Shown in pieces: positions 1-10,043 of a DNA stretch of 64,000 nt (positions are counted from its first letter, which is position 1; each line of letters starts with the position of its first letter). The notes under the pieces are model-generated. The model was given only the letters and a program-made list of their open reading frames with translations, searched no databases and was not told where the DNA came from. This DNA comes from Prolixibacteraceae bacterium (GTDB taxonomy: Bacteria; Bacteroidota; Bacteroidia; Bacteroidales; Prolixibacteraceae), in NCBI GenBank assembly GCA_025355875.1, contig JANXYV010000115.1, positions 38,000 through 101,999 on the forward strand. The letters are read 5' to 3'. A program made the position numbers and the translations under genes.

Positions 1-178
1 GCTGATTCTGAAAGCATTCAATTCCTCCGGAAGTTTGGTTTATATTCAGACCTTTCCGGATGCATCCGGCGATTTCCGGACTGAGATTGATGTGAGCAAT
101 TTCACAAAAGGCTTGTATTTGTTTTCGGTTGAATCTGAGAATGGACCGATGGTTACCTGCAAAATTCTGATTCAATAA
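1..178 (+). CDS. C-terminal fragment of a T9SS-sorted secreted protein (partial)
   Basis: The frame that opens at base 2 runs into a TAA at 176-178 and gives 58 residues. They read like the last strand-rich part of a type A T9SS sorting domain: short beta strands, a DVSNFTKGLYLF segment, and a final VTCKILIQ strand. This domain directs proteins through the type IX secretion system of Bacteroidota to the cell surface. The catalytic or binding part lies before the window, so the function of the whole protein cannot be given. The aromatic-operon promoter begins only about 20 bases after the stop. Confidence 0.8.
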   Translation, partial: LILKAFNSSGSLVYIQTFPDASGDFRTEIDVSNFTKGLYLFSVESENGPMVTCKILIQ

Positions 179-199
179 TCACAGATAAAATAAAAACTC

Positions 200-207
200 T
201 ATATTTG
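200..207 (+). promoter_or_regulatory. Bacteroidetes-type -7 box of the aromatic operon
   Basis: TATATTTG matches the TAnnTTTG consensus exactly. No good TTTG -33 element is seen at the usual 19-21 base spacing, so the match is partial. Transcription would begin near 213-215, which puts the leader peptide start codon about 13 bases into the transcript, as expected for an attenuator. Confidence 0.55.
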
Positions 208-226
208 CCCTCAAATTGAACGTAAA

Positions 227-301
227 ATGAAACGCACCAGTAACAATAGTTTTTTTTATTGGTTTTATTACTTCTGTTCTCAAATCGGGATCGGCGGGTA
301 A
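227..301 (+). CDS. Aromatic leader peptide (attenuation of tyrA operon)
   Basis: A 24-codon ORF, ATG at 227 and TAA at 299. Codons 9-16 are Phe-Phe-Tyr-Trp-Phe-Tyr-Tyr-Phe, eight aromatic residues without interruption. It sits between a TAnnTTTG box and an intrinsic terminator and just upstream of two genes for aromatic amino acid synthesis. In classical attenuation (trp, pheA and his leaders of other bacteria), ribosome stalling at regulatory codons prevents formation of the downstream terminator. Here lack of any charged aromatic tRNA should stall the ribosome. The peptide itself is unlikely to have a function. The composition and position make chance very unlikely, though no experiment is available. 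Confidence 0.88.
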   Translation: MKRTSNNSFFYWFYYFCSQIGIGG

Positions 302-330
302 TGTCTTGTTGTTACAAAAAGATAATTTAC

Positions 331-366
331 AAAAGGGTCCCCGTGCTGAACGAGGCCCTTTTTTAA
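331..366 (+). terminator. Attenuator terminator before tyrA
   Basis: The arms AAAAGGGTC (331-339) and GGCCCTTTT form a 9-pair stem with one G-U pair, followed by a run of T. It ends about 15 bases before the tyrA start, so it would block the operon rather than end an upstream gene. A competing pairing is possible between GGGATC at 287-292 and GGTCCC at 336-341. That helix would use up the left arm of the terminator and serve as antiterminator, while a ribosome at the leader stop codon would cover 287-292 and release the terminator. The antiterminator is inference. Confidence 0.8.
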
Positions 367-376
367 TTTTAGAAAT

Positions 377-1270
377 ATGAAACTTACAGTAATTGGTTTG
401 GGATTGATCGGCGGATCGATGGCAAAAGACCTTCGGAAAGCTGGTTTTGCTACTGAAATAACCGGGGTTGATGTCAATCCTGAGAATGCTCAGGAAGCGC
501 AACGTCTTGGAATTGTCGACCGTGTTGAAACGCTGGAAAATGCTGTTTTAAAAGCTGATCTGGTACTCATTGCAATTCCGGTCGACAAGGTGTTGGCGAC
601 CTTGACTACCGTCCTTGACCTTGTTTCGTCGCAAACCACGGTGGTGGATGTGGGATCGACCAAAAAATCAATTTCAGAAGCGGTCGAAAAGCATCCCCGG
701 CGCCGAAATTACGTTCCTGCCCATCCGATGGCAGGTACCGAAAACTCCGGACCCGGAGCAGCGTTGGAAGGATTGTTCGAAGGAAAAATCAATATCATTT
801 GCGATCAGGAGAAAAGCGGACCGCAGCACCTCGCCCTGGCCGAAAAAATGTTTCAGGTATTGGGAATGGACATTGCTTACATGACCGCCGACGATCAGGA
901 CCATAGTACTGGCTTCATTTCTCACCTGCCACATGCGGCGGCTTTTGCTCTTGCCAACGCCGTGCTCGACAAGGAAGATCGCGAAATTATTTTCGATCTG
1001 GCCAGTGGTGGATTCAACTCAACAGTACGTTTGGCAAAGAGTTCTCCGGAAATGTGGGGACCCATTTTTCAACAAAACAAGGAGTATATTGTTGAATCAC
1101 TGGAAGTTTATATCAAACACCTGAAGGCATTCAAAAAAAGCATCGAATCCGATCCGGAACAAATGATGGCACTGATGAAAAACGCCAACCGGATTCGGGG
1201 AATATTAGCCGGCGAAGGCGATTCGCTGGTAAAAAATGAAAAGACAATCGTTAAACTTTATACAAAATAG
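377..1270 (+). CDS. tyrA: Prephenate dehydrogenase
   Basis: Converts prephenate to 4-hydroxyphenylpyruvate with NAD(P), the committed step to tyrosine, in the cytoplasm. The 297-residue product starts with a Rossmann nucleotide-binding loop (GLGLIGGS, residues 7-14). It has the family HPMAGTENSG stretch at 116-125 and the all-alpha C-terminal half (DHSTGFISHLPHA) that forms the dimer and the substrate pocket. There is no ACT or chorismate mutase domain, so it is the monofunctional form. The next gene starts 3 bases after its stop and encodes DAHP synthase-chorismate mutase, so both are one transcript, controlled by the leader peptide at 227-301. Confidence 0.95.
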   Translation: MKLTVIGLGLIGGSMAKDLRKAGFATEITGVDVNPENAQEAQRLGIVDRVETLENAVLKADLVLIAIPVDKVLATLTTVLDLVSSQTTVVDVGSTKKSISEAVEKHPRRRNYVPAHPMAGTENSGPGAALEGLFEGKINIICDQEKSGPQHLALAEKMFQVLGMDIAYMTADDQDHSTGFISHLPHAAAFALANAVLDKEDREIIFDLASGGFNSTVRLAKSSPEMWGPIFQQNKEYIVESLEVYIKHLKAFKKSIESDPEQMMALMKNANRIRGILAGEGDSLVKNEKTIVKLYTK

Positions 1271-1272
1271 TC

Positions 1273-2364
1273 ATGGGAATTCACTTGGAAATTAACCCGA
1301 TCAGGCACTGGCTGCCACAAATTAACAATCCGCTGATCATTGCCGGACCTTGCAGTCTCGAAACCGAAGAGCAGGCAATGGACACCGCCCTTCAACTCGC
1401 CAAAGATCACCGGGTTTTCGTTTACCGTGGCGGAATCTGGAAACCCCGGACCCGCCCCGGAAGCTTTGAAGGCATTGGTAGCATTGGCCTGAAATGGCTG
1501 CAAATGGTTCGCGAGGAAACGGGTTTGCCGGTAGGTACTGAGGTGGCAAACGCTCAACACGCTGAAGAAGCGTTGGATGCCGGTCTGGATGTACTTTGGA
1601 TAGGAGCGCGCTCGACCGCCAGTCCGTTTGTTGTCCAGGAAATTGCCGATGTGGTAAAAGGAACCGATGCGGTGGTAATGGTGAAAAACCCGGTCAATCC
1701 CGATGTTCAGTTGTGGGTTGGAGCGTTTGAACGGCTGAGCCAGGCCGGAATTAAAAACCTCGTGGCTATTCACCGTGGTTTTACGCCTTTTCGCGAAACC
1801 GAGTACCGGAACTATCCCAACTGGAAAACAGTGATCGAATTGCGCCGTTTGATGCCTAATTTGCCTATTATCTGCGATCCTAGCCATATTGGCGGCAAAC
1901 GTGAATATCTTTTCGATATTAGCCAGAAAGCCTTCGATATGGGAATGGAAGGGCTGATGATCGAATCTCACCGCGACCCGTCGTGTGCACTGAGCGACAA
2001 GGAACAACAACTTACACCGGTTGATCTGGCCAAATTACTTGACAGGTTGGTGATCCGTACTGTCACTTCTGACAACAAATTGTTTGAAAATCAACTCGAA
2101 ATGCTGCGCAGCCGGATCGACGCCATCGATACCGAATTGCTCGAAACTTTATCGTCTCGTATGGAGGTTGTCAGGCAAATTGGTCAGTATAAAAAAGACA
2201 ACAATGTGACTGCGTTTCAGGTTGGACGTTTTTCTGAACTGATGGAGAAACGCATGAAACTGGGTGAAAGCCTGAACCTTGACCCGAATTTTGTGCTGCA
2301 AATGTTCCAGCACATTCACGAAGATTCGGTGCGGATGCAGACAGAGATTATGGATAAGGAATAG
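1273..2364 (+). CDS. Bifunctional DAHP synthase / chorismate mutase
   Basis: A two-domain enzyme of 363 residues. Residues about 1-260 are a type I beta DAHP synthase (3-deoxy-7-phosphoheptulonate synthase): GPCSLE at 25-30, the KPRTRPGSFEG loop, and ICDPSHIGGKR near the C-terminal end of the barrel. This is the entry reaction of the shikimate pathway, from PEP and erythrose 4-phosphate. Residues about 270-355 are an AroQ-type chorismate mutase (LRSRIDAIDTELLETLSSRM), which makes prephenate, the substrate of the TyrA encoded just upstream. Such fusions are common in Bacteroidota; the mutase domain often gives feedback control by prephenate. Confidence 0.93.
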   Translation: MGIHLEINPIRHWLPQINNPLIIAGPCSLETEEQAMDTALQLAKDHRVFVYRGGIWKPRTRPGSFEGIGSIGLKWLQMVREETGLPVGTEVANAQHAEEALDAGLDVLWIGARSTASPFVVQEIADVVKGTDAVVMVKNPVNPDVQLWVGAFERLSQAGIKNLVAIHRGFTPFRETEYRNYPNWKTVIELRRLMPNLPIICDPSHIGGKREYLFDISQKAFDMGMEGLMIESHRDPSCALSDKEQQLTPVDLAKLLDRLVIRTVTSDNKLFENQLEMLRSRIDAIDTELLETLSSRMEVVRQIGQYKKDNNVTAFQVGRFSELMEKRMKLGESLNLDPNFVLQMFQHIHEDSVRMQTEIMDKE

Positions 2365-2679
2365 GAGTATATGGGAGAAAATTTTTAATCTCTACTTTAA
2401 AGGAAGCAGTTTGAAATCGAGTCACCGAATTAGATCCGAAAAGCAGAAAGGACCTCTATGTCAGAAATGAAGCTTTCAATGAGCTTGGGTTCTGTGCTTC
2501 ATTGGCCGAAATTTGGATTTACGCAAATATGGATAGTTAGAAAGGCAGTTATTTTTAGGCAGTTCATCTGGAAACTCCGATCTTTCCTGAAGGAAGGACT
2601 TTGCTGGCAACAGTAAAAATCTCAGGCATGCATGTATCGACATATTGGTTTCATAAAGATTAACATAATACAGTGAAAA
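2365..2679. other. Gene-free stretch after the aromatic operon
   Basis: About 315 bases with no ORF I can assign. Short open frames occur but none resembles a known protein or has a clear start. No hairpin with a T-run stands out after the chorismate mutase stop. A decayed gene is possible but not shown. Confidence 0.4.
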
Positions 2680-3177
2680 ATGGCAACAGTTCTAAAATGT
2701 GACAAAAGGGAATTTAGCGAAGACCCTAACAAGATTGATAATTTTCGTTTATTTTCGGATGTTTCGAGAGTAAAAAATGGAATAAAACCCGAAAATTTAA
2801 ACTTTGATTTGAGATTACTAAATCCGGGGCAATTTTCAGCGCCATACCATTTTCACAGATATGCTGAAGAATTGTTTATGGTGCTATCTGGCTCTATGAC
2901 AATGAGAACACCCAACGGACTTGAAATAATAACAACCGGAGATCTGGTATTCTGTGAAAAAGGAGATACTGGCGCTCATCAGTTTTTTAATCACAGCACA
3001 GAATCCTGCACCTATCTTGACATAAGAACATTTGCTGGCATGGATATATGCGAATACCCCGATTCAGGAAAGATACTTATAGCTCCGTCACTTGAGATAT
3101 TTGCAAAGGATTCAAAAGTAGGATATTTCAAAGGCGAAGAAAATATTTTAGATAAGTGGAATGAAATTCAAAAATAG
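2680..3177 (+). CDS. Cupin-domain protein
   Basis: A 165-residue soluble protein with a single cupin barrel. The first cupin motif is in PYHFHRYAEELFMVLSG, which offers His57, His59 and Glu63/64 as metal ligands. The second motif includes the GDLVFCEKGDTGAH segment with His100. The fold binds a metal and usually a small sugar or carboxylate, but the family covers isomerases, dioxygenases and binding proteins, so no reaction can be named. There is no signal peptide. It is flanked by 315 and 125 bases without genes and appears to be transcribed alone. The region is more AT-rich than its neighbours. Confidence 0.75.
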   Translation: MATVLKCDKREFSEDPNKIDNFRLFSDVSRVKNGIKPENLNFDLRLLNPGQFSAPYHFHRYAEELFMVLSGSMTMRTPNGLEIITTGDLVFCEKGDTGAHQFFNHSTESCTYLDIRTFAGMDICEYPDSGKILIAPSLEIFAKDSKVGYFKGEENILDKWNEIQK

Positions 3178-3302
3178 CCCTACCCATACCTGTAAGTTTT
3201 CAGCAAGTCATAGTTGAACGAAAGGTTTCGAAACTTCTTTGACAGGAATATTTTCAATAAAATGGATTGAATATCTGGCAGAGGTTAGATTTCCAATGGA
3301 AT

Positions 3303-4538
3303 TTATTCCCTGGTATTTTTCCATTCGGCCCAATTGATTGAGGAGAAGTAGCTGCGGAGCATTCCGTCGAACAAACGAACGGCTTGCAGGCGCGATTGGG
3401 TGGAACTTATTTTTTGGCTTTCGACCGTTGCCTGTTCGATTCGCCGATCGACAAAAGCAGCATAATCCTTCAGACTTTGGCTATAATCACCGATCGATTT
3501 TTGACGGAGGCTTTCCGGGATTTGCACCGTTTCTAAAGTAATTTCAGGCATGTACCTGGGCAGGATTTTAAATGTGTTTTCCGGCAATTTTTGCTGCCAG
3601 TCGGCATATTTGCCAATCAGCCGAAGCAGTTCATTTTGGTTTTCCTTCGATGATTGAGCCGGAAGTTTTCCAAGCTGAAGTTTTATATCTTGCAACAATG
3701 GGTCCAACTCACCCCAGTCGGTTTTTATCGATGCAAGAAAGCTGATATGCTGGTAGGGTTTATCGCTTGGAAGACCAATAAAAACAAAATTGGCCTTATA
3801 CGAAGTATTGTTCTTTTTCACTTCATCGATGGTTGTTTTAACCTCGTTTACTGAAGTTTGAAGAGTTTTGACCGATTGCTGGATAGCCGAAAAGTTCATC
3901 TTGTAAAAATGGTTTTCAATGCTGTCGAACTGGGCCTGAACTGCAACAAGGTTTTCCTCGACCCCCTCATTTCTCATTCCGCCCGCCTGTACATTTGGGC
4001 TTGAAAACCAAACATCGGATGAACCGGCAATTTTAAAATAAACAGTGCCTTCGGCCAGATTTTCTTCTTCAATGGTCTTTCCTTCACGAATAAACTGCCA
4101 GGTTGCTTTTGCCGTTACTTTAACGAAGGATTGCGAAAATTTGGCACTCGAAATTGTAATTTCTGCGTTGGATTGATCGGCCTGAGATTTTACTGTAACA
4201 AACTCATCCCCCGCGAAAAGGAACTTTTGGCTCAGGAGTTTCCATTCGGCCTTAATGCCGTCAAGTTCGTAGCTCAGTCCATCATTTCCCCTCGAGAGGA
4301 TTTGTGCCGTTCCGGTAATGTCGGCATAGGTATCCGGAAATTTACAAAAATCTCTTCGGCCTCCCTCTAATTCAACATTCACAGTCAGTTTTTGGCCTGA
4401 TGTAACAGTCAGGATTCCACCACTTTTATAAGCCACTCCATCAACTTTAATTTGTAAAAATGGTTTTCGTGCCGGTTGTACAGCAATCAAAGTGTTAACC
4501 AGGATAACCATAATCAGGAAAGAGAGTAATCTTTTCAT
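3303..4538 (-). CDS. Unknown secreted protein with a coiled-coil-like middle
   Basis: I do not recognise this 411-residue protein. Residues 1-19 form a Sec signal peptide. Residues about 25-190 are strand-rich, resembling an Ig-like or beta-sandwich module (repeated alternation around GGILTVTSGQKLTV and SAKFSQSFVKVTAKATW). Residues about 205-245 are heptad-like with many Lys, Glu, Thr and Val. The C-terminal part is helical. It lies 64 bases downstream of the GH13 amylase gene and on the same strand, so the two may share a transcript and the protein may act at the cell envelope. No catalytic motif is visible. Confidence 0.6.
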   Translation of the reverse strand: MKRLLSFLIMVILVNTLIAVQPARKPFLQIKVDGVAYKSGGILTVTSGQKLTVNVELEGGRRDFCKFPDTYADITGTAQILSRGNDGLSYELDGIKAEWKLLSQKFLFAGDEFVTVKSQADQSNAEITISSAKFSQSFVKVTAKATWQFIREGKTIEEENLAEGTVYFKIAGSSDVWFSSPNVQAGGMRNEGVEENLVAVQAQFDSIENHFYKMNFSAIQQSVKTLQTSVNEVKTTIDEVKKNNTSYKANFVFIGLPSDKPYQHISFLASIKTDWGELDPLLQDIKLQLGKLPAQSSKENQNELLRLIGKYADWQQKLPENTFKILPRYMPEITLETVQIPESLRQKSIGDYSQSLKDYAAFVDRRIEQATVESQKISSTQSRLQAVRLFDGMLRSYFSSINWAEWKNTRE

Positions 4539-4602
4539 ATCCCATGCTTTTACAGTCCATGAATTGGTTTAAAGATAATCAAAAATCTTTACGCTGATTC
4601 AG

Positions 4603-7332
4603 CTATTGGTCCTTTACGATTTTTTCGGTGAAAAGTTGACTGTGGGTTAAAATCCTGATCAGGTATATTCCTGTTTTAAAATCTGTTATATCTATATCTG
4701 TCCGATTTGTTTTTGGTGAAGATTGGTAAATCGTTTTACCATCGATGGTAAATATTTCAATATTTTCAATCGGATCTGTTGTTTCAATATGTAGGTTTCC
4801 GGAAGCCGGATTTGGGAAAATATGAATTGCATTTTGGTTGTTATTAACTGAAAGATCGGTTGCTAAATCCTTGAATGCCGGCAGGGCTTTATCGCTGTAC
4901 AAACGATACTCGCCGGGTTTCAGGTTAAACGTTGTGTTGGCATTGGTCACGTCAAGAATTGACCCGCTGAAAAACTCCTGCCAGGTTCCGGTATGATGAA
5001 AATTTACAGAAACTGTTTGGTTTGTCACATCGAAATTTCCAATCAGGGTAATGTTATGGTCATTTAAATTCAGCTGAATAGTTTTGGTAAGCCCGCCAAC
5101 CGAAAGGGTTTCTTTTCCTGAAGTAAAAACATCGAATTGTGCCCGCAATCGGAGCATGGCCGAATATACATCCAGCAATTTCTGCCGGTTTGGCTCGTCA
5201 AGATAATTCCAGAGAACCGGTTTTTCACTCGTTCGGCCACCTTCATCGATTGAAATATCATAACCCAATTCCCCAAATTGCCAGATCATTTTTGGACCTG
5301 CCAGGCACATGAAAAAAGTAGTGGCTAATTGGCTTCGCTGCAAGGCAATTTCCAATTCTTTGGTATCGTAGGTTCCCAAAGAATTTCCGTTGGTAGTGGT
5401 CTTGAACATTTGTCGTTCTTCATCATGACTTTCCATGTAGGCAACCAGACCGGGTTTCGAATAACCTCTTTTTTGGTAGGATGCCCAACTGAAATCAGAT
5501 TTTCCGGCATCGTTGAATCCCATCGCAGCCTGACAAAAATTGAAATTGGCATTGCCCCAGATCAGCATTCCGTTTCGGTATGCAGCCAGTTCCTGTTCTT
5601 CCGAATTGGCAGTGAAATGTTCGAGAATAACCTTGGCCTTTGGATTGACCTCCCAGATTTTATCGGCTATCCGCTTCAGGATAGCTATTCGTGAGGCATC
5701 ATAGGCGCTGCCATCGCCCGGTGTATTTGTAAAACCTTTGGAAAAGTCGAAACGAAAACCATCCACTTTGTATTCGGTTATCCAATATCGGATAACCCGG
5801 TCAACAAAGTCTTTGGTGGCCTGACTTTCGTGATTAAAATCGTTTCCCCAGAAATACACAGGGTTTGGCGATATCTGGTTGTACCACGGATTATCCGCTG
5901 AAGGCTGTTTAAGAGTGCTGTTCCAGTACATTTTCACCATCGGGCTTGAATTGAACGAATGGTTCAAAACGATGTCCTGAATGACAATGAAACCCTGTTT
6001 ATGGCACTCGTCGACCAGCGATTTCAGATCGTTTTTGGTTCCGTAGGCTTTATCCGGGGCAAAATAGAAATTCGGGTTGTATCCCCAACTGCTGTTTCCC
6101 TCAAATTCGCTGAAAGGCATCAGTTCTATCGTGTTAATTCCCACGCGTTTGAGGTAATCGAGTTTTGCCTGTACGGCCTTGTAGGTTTTTTCTTCGGTAA
6201 AATCGCGGATCAGTAATTCGTATATCGAAAGCTTGCTTGTCTCCGGAACGGTGTATGAGGTGGTTTTCCAGGTAAAGGGAGTTTGTCCGGTTTGCAATAT
6301 TGATGCCCGGTCGACTGCTTTCCCATTTGGGTAGGGAATCAGATCAGGATAAACAGCAGGTGAAATGTATTGGTCTTCCGGATCCGAAACCTTATCGGTG
6401 TAGGTATCGGCTATCTGCAGATTACCGTCGATCAGGTACTGGAAAATGTATTCTTTTTGAGGAGTCAGATTCCCGATTTTTAACCAGAAAAAGTCTCCAT
6501 CCTTTTTCATCTGGAAGTTGTTATCGGGAAGCCACTGGTTAAAATCGCCGGTCACAAACAGGTAATTTTTCTTTGGCGCATAAACTATCAGGGTGGCCGA
6601 TTGATTGTCGGTGTAATTGATTCCGGTTTGCAATCCTGCAGGTTTGCTTTCGGTTGGAGTGGTTTCGCGGATGCACACATAAACTGAGTCGCGTGCAATG
6701 GTTGAATTTTGGGTGGCAGTCGATTTCAGCCAGTAGTTTCCGGCATCAGGAATTGTTAGATTTTGTGTAATTGTGGAGGCGGTTTGGGCCGAAACCTGCT
6801 GATTGTTCATGAAAAGTTTCAGATCAGCAGTCGTGGTGCACGAGGCAGTAAACTGTATGTTCTGGTTTTTTTCGAAAACATTGACTCTGGAAGGTGAGCT
6901 GACGGAGACGCGTAATTCTCCGGCATTCACGTCAATGAAAAGATCGTTGGTTTGTTGGGTCCCATCGGCCGAGCGAAATACAAAATCCAATTTTGTGACC
7001 AGTTCGTACGACAAAACCGAGTAAAAACTGATGATATCAGGACTGATCTCTAATTCATAAATTCCGTTTCCCTTGTTGGTAAGCTTGGGTTGTTTGGTGT
7101 TATCGCCCCAGCTTCCAATCACATGTTTCCAGTTACCGCTGCCCAGTAGGGAAACTCCCGTGTGTGCATACAAGTCTCCTGAAAATTTTCCGAGCCGGGA
7201 TTCTTTTGAGGAATCAAAGAAAACGGTAACCGCCTTTTTATCAACCGGATGGGCTGGATTGGTGGTAAGCTGTGCAAAACAAACCTGCGAGAAAGCTATC
7301 AGCCAGAAAATGAATTGGATACGTCGGATCAT
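4603..7332 (-). CDS. T9SS-sorted GH13 alpha-amylase family enzyme
   Basis: A 909-residue secreted glycosidase. After a signal peptide (1-20) come a starch-binding-like module, a CBM48-type early set domain (around LFVTGDFNQWLPDN) and a GH13 barrel. All four GH13 regions are visible: DIVLNH, VDGFRFDFSK with the nucleophile Asp, VILEHF with the acid Glu, and ESHDEER. The last about 75 residues (HIFPNPASGNLHI to the end) are a T9SS sorting domain, so the enzyme should be surface-bound or secreted. GH13 members cleave alpha-1,4 or 1,6 glucans; the exact specificity is not clear. It is the first gene of a probable pair with 3303-4538. Confidence 0.9.
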   Translation of the reverse strand: MIRRIQFIFWLIAFSQVCFAQLTTNPAHPVDKKAVTVFFDSSKESRLGKFSGDLYAHTGVSLLGSGNWKHVIGSWGDNTKQPKLTNKGNGIYELEISPDIISFYSVLSYELVTKLDFVFRSADGTQQTNDLFIDVNAGELRVSVSSPSRVNVFEKNQNIQFTASCTTTADLKLFMNNQQVSAQTASTITQNLTIPDAGNYWLKSTATQNSTIARDSVYVCIRETTPTESKPAGLQTGINYTDNQSATLIVYAPKKNYLFVTGDFNQWLPDNNFQMKKDGDFFWLKIGNLTPQKEYIFQYLIDGNLQIADTYTDKVSDPEDQYISPAVYPDLIPYPNGKAVDRASILQTGQTPFTWKTTSYTVPETSKLSIYELLIRDFTEEKTYKAVQAKLDYLKRVGINTIELMPFSEFEGNSSWGYNPNFYFAPDKAYGTKNDLKSLVDECHKQGFIVIQDIVLNHSFNSSPMVKMYWNSTLKQPSADNPWYNQISPNPVYFWGNDFNHESQATKDFVDRVIRYWITEYKVDGFRFDFSKGFTNTPGDGSAYDASRIAILKRIADKIWEVNPKAKVILEHFTANSEEQELAAYRNGMLIWGNANFNFCQAAMGFNDAGKSDFSWASYQKRGYSKPGLVAYMESHDEERQMFKTTTNGNSLGTYDTKELEIALQRSQLATTFFMCLAGPKMIWQFGELGYDISIDEGGRTSEKPVLWNYLDEPNRQKLLDVYSAMLRLRAQFDVFTSGKETLSVGGLTKTIQLNLNDHNITLIGNFDVTNQTVSVNFHHTGTWQEFFSGSILDVTNANTTFNLKPGEYRLYSDKALPAFKDLATDLSVNNNQNAIHIFPNPASGNLHIETTDPIENIEIFTIDGKTIYQSSPKTNRTDIDITDFKTGIYLIRILTHSQLFTEKIVKDQ

Positions 7333-7407
7333 GATGAATGAAATAATTTTAAATCCTGAAAAAGTGCATCATAAAAAGGACTGATTTTCGGTCCTGATTT
7401 AATCGAG

Positions 7408-7415
7408 CAAATGTA
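7408..7415 (-). promoter_or_regulatory. Probable promoter box of the GH13 gene
   Basis: On the minus strand this reads TACATTTG, an exact TAnnTTTG match, about 75 bases before the amylase start codon. No -33 TTTG is seen at 19-21 bases, so support is partial. A small GGAC/GTCC hairpin lies in the resulting 5' leader near 7378-7394. Confidence 0.45.
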
Positions 7416-7592
7416 CTTTTTTCTTTCCAACCGATTCATGACATACCCAGATCATGGGATGCTGTTTTTACGAGACTTTCATGAAATAGAAAGGGCAGAA
7501 TTTTCATTCCACCCTTTCAGAATTTTTCCTCTTCGACTCGCTTCCTTCGATACGCTTCGATACTCAGGAACCATCGCGGCCTTCGGCGTGAA

Positions 7593-7629
7593 CGTTCGAC
7601 TGAGCTCACGTCGAAGTCTCAGTCGAACG
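7593..7629. repeat. REP-like palindrome
   Basis: CGTTCGACTGAG (7593-7604) and CTCAGTCGAACG (7618-7629) form a perfect 12-base inverted repeat with a 13-base loop. It lies in a 353-base stretch without genes (7333-7685), in a CTTCGA-rich context from about 7533 to 7650. Palindromic intergenic repeats with TTCGACTGAG-type arms are widespread in Bacteroidota genomes. Many REP elements are moved by TnpA-REP transposases; no such gene is in this window. Confidence 0.65.
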
Positions 7630-7648
7630 CTCAGGGAGCGTCTCTTCG

Positions 7649-7685
7649 AACTTCTGACTTCGGTCTTCCGACTCCTGACTTCGGT

Positions 7686-7687
<2 letters not shown>
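7649..7687 (-). repeat. Degenerate GAAGTC-type simple repeat at the glnS stop
   Basis: On the minus strand this is a run of short units of the type GACCGAAGTCAGGAGTCGGA, beginning exactly at the glnS stop codon. A similar run in the opposite orientation lies beyond the other end of glnS at 9507-9580, so the gene is bracketed by inverted low-complexity repeats. Confidence 0.55.
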
Positions 7688-9386
<1,699 letters not shown>

Positions 9387-9426
9387 CGTTTTCAGTTTAA
9401 AATCAAATTTGGAAATGGTATTTCAG

Positions 9427-9434
9427 CAAAAGTA
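9427..9434 (-). promoter_or_regulatory. Probable glnS promoter box
   Basis: Reads TACTTTTG on the minus strand, an exact TAnnTTTG match, 41 bases upstream of the glnS ATG. The -33 region shows no clear TTTG. Confidence 0.5.
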
Positions 9435-9506
9435 TAAAATGATTTCAGCTATCAGAATTCGGGGGTTTGAAAATTGATTTCCACGGCAATAAAATTAATT
9501 TTGATG

Positions 9507-9580
9507 CGGAAGACGGAAGTCCGGAGACGGAAGTCCGAAGTCCAAAGTCCGGAGACTGAAAACGGAAGACCGGAGGGACG
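9507..9580 (+). repeat. Degenerate GGAAGTCC-type simple repeat upstream of glnS
   Basis: A purine-rich run of imperfect units such as GGAAGACGGAAGTCC and GGAGACGGAAGTCCGAAGTC, about 75 bases long, in the 251-base gap between glnS and folB. It matches in type, but is inverted to, the run at 7649-7687. It has no coding potential. Confidence 0.6.
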
Positions 9581-9637
9581 CAAAGCTGAAAGTTGACACA
9601 AAATAGTAAATGGTAAATAGTTTAATAGTATATATTT

Positions 9638-9988
9638 ATGGCGCTGATCGAATTGGAAGGAATGGAATTTTATGCGTTTCACGGGCATTTTGAAGTCGAG
9701 AAAATTGCCGGAAACCGGTTTTTAGTGAACCTGAAAATAGAAGCCGACCTTAGCAAAGCCGGGCAAACCGATAAGCTGGAAGACACCCTCGATTACCAGA
9801 AAGCCTATCTGGCGGTAAAAGTGGAAATGGCTATTCCATCAGATTTACTTGAACATGTTTGCCAGCGGATCATTACGCGGATTAAAACTGAATATACAGA
9901 GATCGAAAAAGTGACGATCAGAGTCTCAAAAATGAATCCGCCGATGGGCGGACAAATTGAAAAGGTGAGTGTGACGATGGAAGGATAG
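9638..9988 (+). CDS. folB: Dihydroneopterin aldolase
   Basis: A 116-residue cytoplasmic enzyme of folate synthesis that splits 7,8-dihydroneopterin into 6-hydroxymethyl-dihydropterin and glycolaldehyde. The opening segment LIELEGMEFYAFHGHFEVEK carries the YAFHG substrate-binding motif, and DTLDYQKAY and the C-terminal VTIRVSKMNPPMGG strand fit the FolB tunnelling fold. The length is normal. It is divergent from glnS and convergent with the alpha-galactosidase gene, so it is probably monocistronic. Confidence 0.92.
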   Translation: MALIELEGMEFYAFHGHFEVEKIAGNRFLVNLKIEADLSKAGQTDKLEDTLDYQKAYLAVKVEMAIPSDLLEHVCQRIITRIKTEYTEIEKVTIRVSKMNPPMGGQIEKVSVTMEG

Positions 9989-10043
9989 AAAAAGAAAAAA
10001 GTAAAAAGTGAAATGCATGGTTTTTCTTTTTTCTTTTTCCTAC

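Noticed and set aside
1258..2010. Long minus-strand open frame of 250 codons inside the DAHP synthase gene
   Set aside because: It is antisense to a clearly recognisable enzyme, has no start context and its translation resembles no protein family.
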